Positions 1-5,577 are shown, counted from the stretch's first letter. The stretch: DNA of 7,054 bases from Treponema sp. UBA3649 (GCA_002373325.1 DFKI01000100.1:1-7054); one strand, 5' to 3'. The notes: generated by a model not told the origin, from the letters alone. Translations and numbers: made by a program.

Positions 1-22
1 ATCTCAAAATTTAAATTCGAAT

Positions 23-262
23 CTATTCCACCTTTATAAGTTCCATACTATTTACTAACTCCCAAATCAACTTTGTACCATCAATCTTTTTACCTTCTCC
101 TTTTTCTGAAATAATAATTTTTCCATCCTTTATTTCTAATTTATCATCAGTTAAATTTTGTAATCCTTCTAAAATTTTTATTTGATTTTTTTCACCATTC
201 TCAAAAAAGACATCCAATTCTCTCCCATCCGGTTTCTTTGAGTCAGATTGCAATCCTTGCAT
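23..262 (-). CDS. small orphan ORF resembling the C-terminal tail of an Rhs-type polymorphic toxin (likely remnant)
   Basis: The frame encodes about 79 residues from an ATG at 262, which has AAGGA seven bases upstream (minus strand). It stays open back to a TTG at 310 (95 residues), but that start has no Shine-Dalgarno site and a stop lies just upstream. The segment contains PDGRE, like the DPDGRE motif that ends many Rhs core domains. It is followed by a hydrophilic stretch (LTDDKLEIKDGKIII, then GTKLIWELVNS) typical of the linker to a C-terminal toxin domain. The frame stops right after this, so no toxin domain, signal peptide or membrane segment is present. It is far more A/T rich than the genes to its right, which fits a horizontally acquired or decaying cassette. 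The Rhs link comes from recalled motif patterns, not a search. It could also be an unrelated small protein or not be translated at all. Confidence 0.5.
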   Translation of the reverse strand: MQGLQSDSKKPDGRELDVFFENGEKNQIKILEGLQNLTDDKLEIKDGKIIISEKGEGKKIDGTKLIWELVNSMELIKVE

Positions 263-281
263 TTGTTTGTCCTTGAATCTC

Positions 282-310
282 ATTATACCCCAACTCTTCT
301 GATTTTTCAA
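282..310 (-). promoter_or_regulatory. sigma70-like promoter for the minus-strand small ORF
   Basis: On the minus strand TTGAAA (310-305) and a perfect TATAAT (287-282) are separated by 17 bp. The predicted start near 275 lies just upstream of the AAGGA at 274-270, giving a very short leader to the ATG at 262. The match is good, but the region is A/T rich, so chance occurrence is possible. Confidence 0.45.
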
Positions 311-397
311 TACTATTTAAAAAAACAAGGGATTTTCAATCAGCTTCCGGCAGTTTCAAAATCAAAAAAAAGATTCAAAAAAATTCCGCACATGCTA

Positions 398-426
398 TTG
401 ACATAAATTTGTTTTTTCTGTATTAT
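398..426 (+). promoter_or_regulatory. sigma70-type promoter of the tRNA gene
   Basis: A perfect TTGACA (398-403), a 17-bp spacer and TATTAT (421-426) lie directly upstream of the tRNA. Initiation is expected near 433, leaving about six bases of 5' leader for RNase P to remove. Strength and position fit a stable-RNA promoter. Confidence 0.85.
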
Positions 427-438
427 CTAATCATTCGT

Positions 439-511
439 GGTGGCGTAGTCCAGTCGGTAGAACAACGGACTCATATTCCGTATGTCAGTGGTTCGATCCC
501 ACTCGCCACTA
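439..511 (+). tRNA. tRNA with CAT anticodon, probably elongator tRNA-Met
   Basis: A full 73-nt cloverleaf can be drawn. The acceptor stem is 439-445 with 504-510 (GGTGGCG/CGCCACT, first pair a G-U wobble), and the discriminator is A511. The D arm is 448-463. The anticodon stem is 465-469 with 477-481 around loop CTCATAT, with anticodon CAT at 472-474. The variable loop is ATGTC and the T arm is 487-503 (AGTGG, TTCGATC, CCACT). The 3' CCA is not encoded, since TAT follows. Initiator hallmarks are missing: there are not three G-C pairs in the anticodon stem and no 1-72 C-A mismatch. Elongator Met is therefore favoured. An Ile tRNA whose C34 is modified to lysidine is a less likely alternative. 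The D stem has a C12-A23 mismatch, and the body resembles bacterial tRNA-Asn. Confidence 0.93.
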
Positions 512-520
512 TATCCTTTG

Positions 521-550
521 GGACAGTTCAGTTTTGGGCTGTCCTTTTTT
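521..550 (+). terminator. Rho-independent terminator of the tRNA unit
   Basis: The arms 521-530 and 535-544 form a 10-bp stem (six Watson-Crick pairs at the base, then G-U and mixed pairs) around loop GTTT. Six T residues follow at 545-550. This is the clearest intrinsic terminator in the window. It separates the tRNA from argF, for which no separate promoter is evident. Confidence 0.85.
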
Positions 551-553
551 CGT

Positions 554-587
554 TTTCAAAATTCCCGGATTTCAGGGGATTTTCGAA
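554..587 (+). repeat. inverted repeat / hairpin in the argF leader
   Basis: AAAATTCCC (558-566) pairs with GGGGATTTT (575-583) through nine pairs including one G-U, around an 8-nt loop. Three more outer pairs (554-556 with 585-587) follow a single mismatch. It sits just after the tRNA terminator and ends 10 bases before the argF Shine-Dalgarno site. A role as operator or RNA attenuation element is possible but unproven. Confidence 0.55.
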
Positions 588-610
588 CGAGCGTCCAAGG
601 AGGACAATTT

Positions 611-1561
611 ATGGAAGCAGAAAAATTTGAAAGTCCGTTCAAGGGCCGGAGCCTTCTGAACTGGATTGATTGGACACCGGATGAAATACTCCAGATTCTT
701 GACTATGCTTTCCTCGTAAAAAAGCAGTCCCACGCGGGTGAGGTGCACCAGCGTTTTTTGGGAAAGACCATAGCACTGATTTTTGAAAAACGATCCACAA
801 GGACACGCTCCTCTTTTGAGACCGCATTCGGAGAGGAAGGTGGACACCCCGTATTCATGTCAACGGCGGACATACAGCTCGGAGAAAAGGAAAGCGTGAA
901 GGACACGGCAAGGGTCATGGGAAGGATGTTCAGCGCGATTGAGTTCCGCGGATTCAAGCAGGACCACGTGGAGCAGCTTGCAAAATACTCAGGCATCCCG
1001 GTAATCAACGGACTGACCGACGACTACCACCCCACCCAGGTGCTCGCCGACGTTATGACGCTGAAGGAACATTTCGGTGAAATCAAGGGGCTCACAATCT
1101 GTTTCTGCGGGGACGGACGGAACAACATGGCACGCTCACTCATGCTGATTTGCTCAAAGCTCGGAATGAATTTCTCTCTCTACGCACCAAAGGAGCTCCA
1201 GCCGGCAAAGGACATCATCGAAATCTGTAAGCCATTCGCGGAAAAATCAGGGGCAAAAATCACCATCTCATCCGAAAAGGACGTGGTTAAGGGAGCCGAC
1301 TGCCTCTATACCGATGTATGGGTATCCATGGGTGAGGAAAAACTCAAGGAAGAGAGGATGCGGCTTCTTCGGGACTATCAGGTGAACAGGGATTTAATGA
1401 ATCACACCGGAAAAAAGACCGTTTTCCTGCACTGTCTCCCTGCCGTAAAGGAACAGGAAGTGACAGAGGAAGTCTTTGAGGGACCGGAAAGTCTTGTTTG
1501 GGACGAAGCAGAGAACCGCAAGCACACAATCAAGGCAATCATGCTCGCCCTAATTAAATAG
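611..1561 (+). CDS. argF: ornithine carbamoyltransferase
   Basis: The 316-residue cytoplasmic enzyme interconverts ornithine plus carbamoyl phosphate and citrulline plus phosphate. Motifs are in the expected order: STRTR (62-66) for carbamoyl phosphate, HPTQ (140-143), DVWVSMGE (235-242) with the SMG ornithine loop, and HCLPA (274-278) with the catalytic cysteine. The length is normal for the family. The ATG at 611 was chosen because AGGAGG ends seven bases before it; a longer reading from 482 would overlap the tRNA. Parts such as EFRGFKQDHVEQLAKYSG and the TDDYHPTQ block recall the E. coli ArgI / catabolic ArcB branch, so it may work in arginine deiminase catabolism rather than biosynthesis. 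No arc or arg neighbour is in the window to decide this. No promoter of its own was found, so readthrough past the tRNA terminator is a possibility. Confidence 0.96.
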   Translation: MEAEKFESPFKGRSLLNWIDWTPDEILQILDYAFLVKKQSHAGEVHQRFLGKTIALIFEKRSTRTRSSFETAFGEEGGHPVFMSTADIQLGEKESVKDTARVMGRMFSAIEFRGFKQDHVEQLAKYSGIPVINGLTDDYHPTQVLADVMTLKEHFGEIKGLTICFCGDGRNNMARSLMLICSKLGMNFSLYAPKELQPAKDIIEICKPFAEKSGAKITISSEKDVVKGADCLYTDVWVSMGEEKLKEERMRLLRDYQVNRDLMNHTGKKTVFLHCLPAVKEQEVTEEVFEGPESLVWDEAENRKHTIKAIMLALIK

Positions 1562-1621
1562 AAGAAAATTCGCGGAACGGCATGTTCACGGACGGATTTG
1601 GGGAATCTTCAAAAAAATTTG

Positions 1622-1661
1622 TCGAATTGAGAAAAAAATTGTTGCAAAACCCTCAATTTGA
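1622..1661 (+). repeat. inverted repeat spanning the -35 region of the downstream gene
   Basis: Half-site TCGAATTGAG (1622-1631) matches the complement of CTCAATTTGA (1652-1661) at nine of ten positions. The 20-bp gap between them contains the TTGCAA -35 box. This arrangement would suit a repressor or activator site. It could also form a weak A/U-rich hairpin after argF, but no T-tract follows. Confidence 0.4.
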
Positions 1662-1670
1662 AATTATACT
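1642..1670 (+). promoter_or_regulatory. sigma70-type promoter for the exported-protein gene
   Basis: TTGCAA (1642-1647) and TATACT (1665-1670) are separated by exactly 17 bp. A start near 1677 gives a leader of about 90 nt. The leader contains a small perfect hairpin, TGCGG-TTTT-CCGCA (1698-1711). Confidence 0.6.
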
Positions 1671-1766
1671 GTTCTTAAAAAGATTGATTTCCCTGATTGC
1701 GGTTTTCCGCATGCAGATTCGGTGTACAAGGCCCGTAATGCAAAAGGGAATTCGAGGAAGGATTTT

Positions 1767-2204
1767 ATGAAGAAAATTATTTTGGCAGTACTGATGGCAG
1801 CATGTATGGTAATCCCTGCACTGGCACAAAGCAGTTCTTCTGGTTCAACTCCAATATGGGATCACGGAGACAATGTTTCCGAAATCACATATCACTCCAC
1901 CCCAATCTACAGCATCATGCAGACAAAGGACGCATACGTTGTGTTCTATCAGACACAGGGGCTCAAGGTGGAGACCGTTGTAATCCCCAAGGACTGGCAG
2001 AAAGCCGGGGACGACAAGAAACTCTATTTCAGAAACAAGGCTCCGGGACTTGACTCATACATGACCGTGTGCTTCAAGGAAGGATCATTCCACCGCGTTA
2101 TTCTGACGGTAAATCCGAGCAGACTTGACCCAATCTGGGACGTGGCTCCAAGCTACACAAAGATTGACGTGTCTGGCATTGATTCTTTGGACGTAAAGTT
2201 CTAG
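1767..2204 (+). CDS. exported (periplasmic) protein of unknown function, 145 aa
   Basis: I do not recognise the family. The protein starts with a Sec signal peptide: KK at 2-3, a hydrophobic core at about 4-17 and ALA at 18-20 followed by Q21, a signal peptidase I site. Spirochaete lipoboxes are loose, so LMAAC (9-13) could be read as one, but it comes very early and I think it less likely. The mature part of about 125 residues looks beta-rich, with many alternating hydrophobic stretches (DAYVVFYQTQ, VETVVIP, RVILTV). It has one cysteine (102) and no membrane segment. PIWD occurs twice, at 29-32 and 122-125, near the two ends of the mature chain. The ATG at 1767 is preceded by GAGGAAGG with five bases between, and the signal peptide begins there, so the longer in-frame start at 1722 is rejected. 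It appears monocistronic, with its own promoter and a downstream hairpin. Confidence 0.9.
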   Translation: MKKIILAVLMAACMVIPALAQSSSSGSTPIWDHGDNVSEITYHSTPIYSIMQTKDAYVVFYQTQGLKVETVVIPKDWQKAGDDKKLYFRNKAPGLDSYMTVCFKEGSFHRVILTVNPSRLDPIWDVAPSYTKIDVSGIDSLDVKF

Positions 2205-2275
2205 GGAAACGCTCGCCTGACGAATCTGGCGATGAAAAACTGTGTCTCTTATTAAGAACAGATGAAAAGATGGCC

Positions 2276-2308
2276 GACCGTGTTTTTTCTCATGGCCGGT
2301 CCTTTTTT
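2276..2308 (+). terminator. probable intrinsic terminator after the exported-protein gene
   Basis: GACCG (2276-2280) pairs with CGGTC (2297-2301), and after one C come six T residues (2303-2308). The loop is long and contains a second T run (2283-2288). Overlapping ATGGCC repeats allow other pairings. A further small stem, TCGCC/GGCGA (2213-2217, 2228-2232), follows the stop codon directly. Confidence 0.5.
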
Positions 2309-2328
2309 GTCAGCAAAGGTGAAAAAAA

Positions 2329-3312
2329 ATGATACCCATAACACAAGAGCAGATTGAATCCTTCAGGTCCTTTGTGGAATCCCATGAGCAATTCCTGATT
2401 GCGGGCCATAAAGAGCCGGACGGAGACTGTGTGTCGTGCAGCATCGGAATGTCATATATACTAAGACACATGGGGAAAAAATACACTCTCATCAACGCAG
2501 GTCCATTCAAGAGGGCTGAAATCAAGAAGTTTGCGAATCTTTTCAGGAGCGACATTCCCAAGATGAATGCGTCGGAAAAGGCAAAAACAGCATTGATACT
2601 CGTTGACTGCTCTGAAATGCAGAGGCTGGGAGAGCTGGACGGAAATTTGGAGGGGCTGGACACTTTCATCGTTGACCACCATCTCACGGCTGAGGCAAAG
2701 GGTACAAACAGAATAATCGACGCGACGGCTCCTGCTGCGGCATGTCTTGTCCAGCAAATCTACGAGGGAATCGTGGGAAAACCGGACGCAAATGAAGCTC
2801 ATACGCTCTTTTTTGGAATGGCGACAGACACGGGATTCTTCCGGTATCTGAACGAAAAGGATTCCAGCGTTTTCGACTGTGCCTCAAGACTTACTGATGC
2901 GGGAGTGAATCCGAGGGCAATCTATCAGGAAATGACCGGTGGAAAACCCTGGAACACAAGGAAGCTCCTTTCAATAATGCTTGAGAGAGCCGAAAGATAC
3001 TGCGACGGAAAACTGGTCGTCACCTACGAGGAACAGGCGGACACAAGGAAATACGGACAGGAAGGCAGGGACTCAGACGCACTCTACACTCTCATGCTCT
3101 CCACCGAGGGAGTTGAGGCTGTTCTTTTCGTAAGACAGGAGAGCGACACCAAATGCACGGCTGGATTCAGATCACTCAAAGAATGCGACGTTAGCACAAT
3201 CGCGGCAAAATTCGGCGGAGGTGGACATAAAAACGCATCCGGCGCCAGCATACAGGGAAGACTTGAAAGCGTTATCCCGGCCATAATCGAGGAATTCTCC
3301 AAGGTTCTCTAA
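2329..3312 (+). CDS. nrnA: DHH-family phosphohydrolase, NrnA-type (oligoribonuclease / pAp phosphatase)
   Basis: The 327-residue cytoplasmic protein has both domains of the DHH/DHHA1 superfamily. Metal-binding motifs of the DHH domain are visible: H27-x3-D31-x-D33 in GHKEPDGDC, D93 in LVDC, D116-H117-H118 in IVDHH, and D167 in ATDTGFF. The C-terminal DHHA1 domain ends with GFRS (279-282) and GGGGHKNASG (296-305), which bind the substrate backbone. NrnA proteins degrade 2-5-mer RNA and dephosphorylate 3'-phosphoadenosine 5'-phosphate, and some members act on pGpG or pApA. Size and motif order match NrnA rather than RecJ (too short) or GdpP (no PAS/GGDEF or membrane parts). The exact substrate cannot be read from sequence. 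AAAGGTGA ends six bases before the ATG. It lies 124 bp after the previous gene beyond a likely terminator; I see no convincing promoter in that gap. Confidence 0.93.
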   Translation: MIPITQEQIESFRSFVESHEQFLIAGHKEPDGDCVSCSIGMSYILRHMGKKYTLINAGPFKRAEIKKFANLFRSDIPKMNASEKAKTALILVDCSEMQRLGELDGNLEGLDTFIVDHHLTAEAKGTNRIIDATAPAAACLVQQIYEGIVGKPDANEAHTLFFGMATDTGFFRYLNEKDSSVFDCASRLTDAGVNPRAIYQEMTGGKPWNTRKLLSIMLERAERYCDGKLVVTYEEQADTRKYGQEGRDSDALYTLMLSTEGVEAVLFVRQESDTKCTAGFRSLKECDVSTIAAKFGGGGHKNASGASIQGRLESVIPAIIEEFSKVL

Positions 3313-3557
3313 TCAGCTTCCATAAAAAATTACCATGCCTCTGACTGATTTCATCCCGCGTTCCATTCGGCATCCCTTGTGGCGATGATGAACATGACAA
3401 CTAAACGGGAACCTCTAAAAACATCGTGCGTCCTCAGCACTGATGCTAAGAAAATTATCAATCCGCAAAATTCCTACCAAATGATACAATTTATAACTTT
3501 TTCAAACAATTTATCACCAAGCAGTAATAAAACAGATTATTCAGTAACTTTCTAATT

Positions 3558-3571
3558 TTTTTGTACAAAAA
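3558..3571 (+). promoter_or_regulatory. 14-bp perfect palindrome, candidate activator site
   Basis: TTTTTGTACAAAAA reads the same on both strands and is centred about 95 bp upstream of the predicted sigma54 start. It overlaps one of the inverted AAAGTTA boxes. Position and symmetry suit a dimeric enhancer-binding protein, but no such protein is encoded in the window. Confidence 0.4.
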
Positions 3572-3632
3572 GTTATTTTCTTTTAATACAAGCATTTATA
3601 AAAATCACATTGAATAAAAAACAAAAAAAAAC

Positions 3633-3648
3633 TTGGCACGGAACTTGC
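3633..3648 (+). promoter_or_regulatory. sigma54 (RpoN) -24/-12 promoter
   Basis: TTGGCACG, four bases, then TTGC (3633-3640, 3645-3648) matches the sigma54 consensus TGGCACG-N4-TTGC(A/T) at every position, including the next T. The invariant GG is at 3635-3636 and the GC at 3647-3648, with the correct spacing. Transcription should start near 3660, about 60 nt before the ATG at 3720. It needs RpoN and an ATP-driven activator. Confidence 0.88.
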
Positions 3649-3719
3649 TATGAGATTAAAGGGCACAAGACGGATGAAAAATCCGCAGTCCAAATCAAGA
3701 AAAGTTACCGAGGAAAAAA

Positions 3720-4730
3720 ATGAAAAAACTTGACACCCTGTATGACGAATTATGCAGCGGAAAGCTAGACAAAAACAGGGCTGCAAACATCATCATCGAT
3801 TCCATCTACAAGAACAAAAGCTGGTTCGCGCTTGGAAGCATGGACATGGATGACCTTCACGACTTCCTGCTCTACTACATGGAGCGTGTAAAATCTGTGG
3901 TAGAAAGCTATGACCCAGAACAGGGGGCCTTCTCGTCATATCTTTATGGAAGCATCACGAACGCGCTCTTCTCGTGGAGAAAGAAAAAAAAGAGCCGAAG
4001 TCTGACAGAACAAAGTTTCGGACCGGTTCAGGAGCTTTATTTCGAGGAAAACTCAGAGCAGTACGGAATCATGGACGGTCATGTAGTGTGCCAGGAATCC
4101 GATGAGCAGCATAGTCTTGAGGACGTGGAGGAATTCAAAAGGATATACCACCCGGTGAGCTACACAGGACGGAAAAGCTACGGATATAGGAAGAGTTTTT
4201 TCAGCGAAAGGATGGACAATCTGAGAAAGGAGGCTGTGCTGATTCTGCTCCTCAAATGCTGCTACACCATAAGTCCCGAGGAAATCGAAAAAGCCGCTGT
4301 CATAATCGGAATGGACGTGGAAACGCTTTCCAATCTGATTGGCGAGGCAAAAGAGGCGATGGCCGGCAAAAAGGAGATGTTCGACGAGCTAAAAACAGCA
4401 AGGGACAACGCGTTTTTCTACAAGCGGAAGTATTCCATTCTCTCGGAGGATTCAGATGAAAGCACCATAAATATGGAGAAAATAAAGCGGAAAAAAGAGA
4501 AAAAGGAAAAAAAATGGAAGGACAAAAACGAGATGCTCAAGGGATTCCGTTCCATCGTACCGTCCAACGTCACAATCTCGAAGATTCTCGGCATGTCCGA
4601 CCGTCATGTGAAACATATTTTGAAATCGGCGGAGAAATTTATAGACAATATTTCGCTAAAACGTTATTATGATTGGCATGAAAATCTATTTGGCAAGCGG
4701 AAATTTGAACAAGAAGCGGGAAATGAGTGA
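3720..4730 (+). CDS. divergent sigma70-family-like regulatory protein, sigma54-controlled
   Basis: The 336-residue soluble protein starts at an ATG preceded by GAGGA. Residues 41-87 look like sigma region 2.1-2.2: MDMDDLHDFLL, then YDPEQGAFSSYLYGSITN, then a WRKKKK stretch. This parallels the 'DL...FDPxxGxxFxxYxxxxIxN' pattern of sigma factors. The normal -10 recognition segment is not recognisable after that; an acidic linker follows (about 100-140). Residues 169-214 form a helical block (ISPEEIEKAAVIIGMDVETL) that may be another helical domain. Residues 253-272 are a highly charged K/E-rich helix. Residues 283-307 (NVTISKILGMSDRHVKHILKSA) look like a region-4-type helix-turn-helix. I infer a sigma-like or DNA-binding regulator; true sigma activity is unproven. 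It carries rdgB overlapping its 3' end. Alternatives are an anti-sigma partner or a sigma-derived transcription factor. Confidence 0.72.
   Translation: MKKLDTLYDELCSGKLDKNRAANIIIDSIYKNKSWFALGSMDMDDLHDFLLYYMERVKSVVESYDPEQGAFSSYLYGSITNALFSWRKKKKSRSLTEQSFGPVQELYFEENSEQYGIMDGHVVCQESDEQHSLEDVEEFKRIYHPVSYTGRKSYGYRKSFFSERMDNLRKEAVLILLLKCCYTISPEEIEKAAVIIGMDVETLSNLIGEAKEAMAGKKEMFDELKTARDNAFFYKRKYSILSEDSDESTINMEKIKRKKEKKEKKWKDKNEMLKGFRSIVPSNVTISKILGMSDRHVKHILKSAEKFIDNISLKRYYDWHENLFGKRKFEQEAGNE
4642..4670 (+). promoter_or_regulatory. possible internal sigma70 promoter giving a leaderless rdgB transcript
   Basis: TAGACA (4642-4647) and TATTAT (4665-4670) are 17 bp apart, each five of six to consensus, inside the end of the sigma-like gene. 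Only seven bases separate the -10 box from the ATG at 4678, so initiation would fall at or next to the A of the start codon. That would explain why rdgB has no Shine-Dalgarno site. Confidence 0.5.
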
Positions 4731-5355
4731 GCTTTTTCCAGAGCACACGATTGTTACGCCCAAGGACGAGGGAATTGATTTCGATCCAGAAGAGACCGGA
4801 AGCACATTCTACGAGAACAGCCTCATAAAAGCACGTGCTTTGTACAAGATTACTGGGTGCCCTGTACTTGCGGACGACTCAGGAATCTGTGTGGACGCTC
4901 TCGGAGGGATTCCAGGAATCTTCTCATCTCGATATGCGGGACCTGAGTTTCCCCACGGACGGCCAGACGGTAAAAAAGTGCCGCAGGAAGAACAGAACCG
5001 TATGCTCATACAGCAGCTCAACGACATTCTTTCCGCCGGGAAGATTGACACAACGCCAAGGGACGGACTCTTTCCGAACGGACCAAGGAGCGCCAGATAC
5101 GTTTGTACCATGGTTTTCTATCTGGGACAGGGCAGACTCTACGTAAGCCAGGACACAATGGAAGGAACCATCATAGAGCGTGCTGAGGACCAAAGGGGAG
5201 AAAACGGATTCGGATACGACCCTCTCTTCTACCTCCCCCAGTTCGGAAAAACCGACGCAGAGATTTCACCGGAAGAAAAGAACGCCATAAGCCACAGGGG
5301 AAAGGCCGCGAGAGTTCTGAAGCAGATTGTCGAGCAGGTCCTTGGAGGAAAATGA
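4678..5355 (+). CDS. rdgB: RdgB/HAM1-type non-canonical purine NTP pyrophosphatase
   Basis: The 225-residue enzyme hydrolyses ITP, dITP and XTP to the monophosphate plus pyrophosphate, keeping deaminated purines out of nucleic acids. Family motifs: SGNLNKKRE (7-15) for the triphosphate, EETGSTFYENSLIKARA (38-54), the DDSG at 66-69 with the catalytic aspartate, PGIFSSRYAG (79-88), NGFGYDPLF (176-184) and SHRGKA (205-210). It is about 25 residues longer than the usual 200; the extra length lies between RYAG and CTMVFYLG (about 89-142). The ATG at 4678 fits the family N-terminus (MKIYLASGN). An in-frame ATG at 4669 would add only MIG, and one at 4732-region codons would lose the SGN motif. The start overlaps the previous gene by 53 nt in another frame and has no Shine-Dalgarno site, so translation depends on coupling or on a leaderless mRNA. 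Confidence 0.95.
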   Translation: MKIYLASGNLNKKREMSELFPEHTIVTPKDEGIDFDPEETGSTFYENSLIKARALYKITGCPVLADDSGICVDALGGIPGIFSSRYAGPEFPHGRPDGKKVPQEEQNRMLIQQLNDILSAGKIDTTPRDGLFPNGPRSARYVCTMVFYLGQGRLYVSQDTMEGTIIERAEDQRGENGFGYDPLFYLPQFGKTDAEISPEEKNAISHRGKAARVLKQIVEQVLGGK

Positions 5356-5396
5356 TTGGGAAATGAACCGGATATAAGCTCAAATATGAAAAAAAC

Positions 5397-5415
5397 AAAA
5401 AAATTTAATTTTTTT
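5397..5415 (+). terminator. A/T-only inverted repeat, weak terminator and A-tract upstream of the flaB promoter
   Basis: Seven A (5397-5403), TTTAA, then seven T (5409-5415) can form an A-U stem ending in a T run, on either strand. It is weak as a terminator for rdgB. It touches the -35 element of the sigma28 promoter and could also serve as a bent or UP-like element. Confidence 0.3.
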
Positions 5416-5417
5416 GC

Positions 5418-5445
5418 TAAAGTTTGTATCCTTCCATTCCGATAA
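5418..5445 (+). promoter_or_regulatory. sigma28 (FliA)-type flagellar promoter of the first flaB gene
   Basis: TAAAGTTT (5418-5425) is a perfect -35. TCCGATAA (5438-5445) differs from the -10 consensus GCCGATAA by one base. The spacer is 12 bp against the usual 11. A start near 5452 gives a leader of about 158 nt before the flagellin ATG. This is the class expected for a late flagellar gene. Confidence 0.8.
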
Positions 5446-5555
5446 ATGTTAATGTAGGTGAATATGGCCGCTCAACTTCGATGAAGACAACGCCAATTCC
5501 CACAGTAAAAGATTGCTGATGTAGCCTTGTAATGCAGATGCAGTCTTTTGCAAAA

Positions 5556-5577
5556 CGGGCAGAAAGGATTTTGCCTG
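5556..5577 (+). promoter_or_regulatory. leader hairpin with AGGA loop, candidate CsrA-binding site
   Basis: CGGGCAGAA (5556-5564) pairs with TTTTGCCTG (5569-5577) through nine pairs (two G-U), leaving the loop AGGA (5565-5568). A GGA exposed in a hairpin loop is the classic CsrA target. A second GGA pair lies in the Shine-Dalgarno site GGAGGA (5597-5602), about 30 nt downstream. This recalls the two-site layout of the B. subtilis hag leader. Confidence 0.5.

Larger units (their letters stand above)
3494..3707 (+). repeat. four copies of TAACTTT / AAAGTTA around the sigma54 promoter
   Basis: TAACTTT occurs at 3494-3500 and 3545-3551. The inverted form AAAGTTA occurs at 3569-3575 and 3701-3707. 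The first three lie 85-165 bp upstream of the predicted start, the usual distance for enhancer-binding activator sites. Four exact 7-mers in about 215 bp is more than expected by rough composition reasoning, though A/T richness weakens the case. Confidence 0.4.
3313..3719 (+). other. 407-bp A/T-rich regulatory gap before the sigma54-controlled gene
   Basis: No plausible gene lies here. The left half has no clear nrnA terminator. It contains a small hairpin (3433-3439 with 3444-3450, loop CTGA, one C-A mismatch). The right half is very A/T rich. It holds repeated TAACTTT boxes, a 14-bp palindrome and the sigma54 promoter, described separately. The leader between the predicted start near 3660 and the ATG has a 5-bp hairpin, CGGAT-GAAAA-ATCCG (3671-3685). 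Confidence 0.7.

Noticed and set aside
338..348. AATCAGCTTCC repeated at 338-348 and 3311-3321
   Set aside because: An 11-base match is expected by chance in a window of this size, and neither copy is in a telling context.
482..610. Longer in-frame start for argF at 482
   Set aside because: It would overlap the tRNA and its terminator and adds residues unlike the family; AGGAGG and the family N-terminus point to 611.
1582..1770. 62-codon plus-strand frame before the exported-protein gene
   Set aside because: It covers the promoter and leader of that gene and has no ribosome site.
2194..2224. TAAAGTTC followed by GCCTGACG as a sigma28 promoter for nrnA
   Set aside because: The -10 part matches too poorly and it overlaps the end of the previous gene.
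3311..3350. AATCAG...CTGATT inverted repeat as an nrnA terminator
   Set aside because: Six pairs with a 28-nt loop and no T-tract are too weak to call.
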